Source: Dama dama (Eukaryota > Chordata > Mammalia > Artiodactyla > Cervidae). Taken from it: a stretch of 64,000 nucleotides of DNA. Both the position numbers and the translations under genes were made by a program. A model generated the notes under the pieces. It saw nothing but the letters and a program-made list of their open reading frames with translations. It ran no database searches and was not told the DNA's origin. The stretch is from positions 14,527,501 through 14,591,500 of the forward strand of contig NC_083701.1 in the NCBI RefSeq assembly GCF_033118175.1. The letters run 5' to 3'. Shown here in pieces: positions 63,490 through 64,000 of this stretch. Position 1 is the first letter of the stretch. Each line of letters opens with the position of its first letter.

Positions 63490-64000
63490 CTTTAGGTCTG
63501 ATACTTGAGTAGGAGACATTTTGCCTTCCAGGGGACACTGGGCAGTATTTGGAGACTTTGTGTTTGTTATAACTGGGGAAGTGCTATTGGCATCTGATGC
63601 ATAGAGGTCAGGGATGCTTTTAAACTTCCTACAATGCAGGGCAGCACTCACAGCAAAGAAGTATCCTGCCCTAAAAGTCAATAGGGCTGCAGTTGAGAAA
63701 CCCTGTTCTGGGTGGCAGAGACACAATAGTGAAAAAAGTAGATAAAATGTCTGCCTTCATGGAACTTGTATTGCAGTAAGGACAAACAGTCCATTTTAAA
63801 CTACTTATCAATTGTCTTAGAAGGTGGTGAAGGCTTTCTACTATGAAGGAAAAAAAACAGGGAGGAGAATATAGGAAGTGTGTGTGTGTGTGTGTGGTTG
63901 GCAGCAGGATGGGATGTTGGACATTTAAATAGTATTTAGGAAAGACCTTGCCTAAGAGGTGACTTGGGAGGAAAGTCTTGTAGGGTGAGGGAGCCTGTAT
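63490..64000 (+). repeat. L2-like fossil with (GT)9
   Basis: GTCTGCCTTCATGGAACTTG, GAAGGTGGTGAAGGCTTTCT and TAGTATTTAGGAAAGACCTT resemble L2. A (GT)9 microsatellite lies at 63878-63896. 63490-63690 is less certain. The element continues past the window edge. Confidence 0.55.

Overview
The window is nuclear DNA from a ruminant, most likely a bovid. Its interspersed repeats combine the RTE-type LINE BovB, the tRNA-headed SINE Bov-tA, the dimeric SINE BOV-A2, older cetartiodactyl CHR-type SINEs and ruminant L1 3' ends. These lie over a base of mammal-wide fossils (MIR, L2, MaLR LTRs, MER2 and an hAT-like element). I cannot name the species from sequence alone.

I see no protein-coding gene, rRNA, tRNA gene, CRISPR array or operon. 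Most of the longer open frames fall inside BovB or L1 copies. They are decayed pieces of reverse transcriptase, or frames antisense to them; the rest lie in sequence where I recognise nothing. The window reads as intergenic or intronic DNA. The one stretch that looks like a promoter is a CpG-rich block at about 16.2-16.8 kb that carries a near-consensus 5' splice site.

Layout: 0-11 kb is scattered Bov-tA, L2, MIR and MaLR LTRs, with an L1 inside a CHR SINE near 3.7 kb. At 11-13 kb an L1 is broken by a BovB and by a CHR SINE. At 14-17 kb there are a MaLR LTR, an L2, a CHR SINE split by BovB, and the CpG island. At 19-20 kb an L2 appears to hold a MIR, which holds a further block. At 21.6-23.4 kb a comparatively young L1 with intact target-site duplications (TSDs) splits a MIR. 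From 24 to 31 kb the sequence is mostly unrecognised, with one BovB. At 31.5-34.9 kb there is a BovB pair, the second with the 5'-inverted shape of twin priming. At 38-39.6 kb a BovB sits inside a BovB. At 45.7-48.1 kb a long BovB is followed by a Bov-tA. At 51-52.7 kb there is a four-layer nest (old L1, CHR SINE, Bov-tA, BovB). At 54-57 kb there are Bov-tA copies and a BovB with perfect TSDs. At 58.5-60.3 kb a MER2 split by BOV-A2 abuts a MaLR LTR split by L1 plus Bov-tA. The rest to 64 kb is L1, CHR, MIR, Bov-tA and L2.

The nests give an internally consistent order of insertion. L2, MIR, MaLR and old L1 were present first, then CHR SINEs, then ruminant L1, BovB and Bov-tA. Family names come from recognising consensus-like sequence by eye, not from a database search. 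Boundaries are most reliable where TSD coordinates are given and otherwise approximate to tens of bases.
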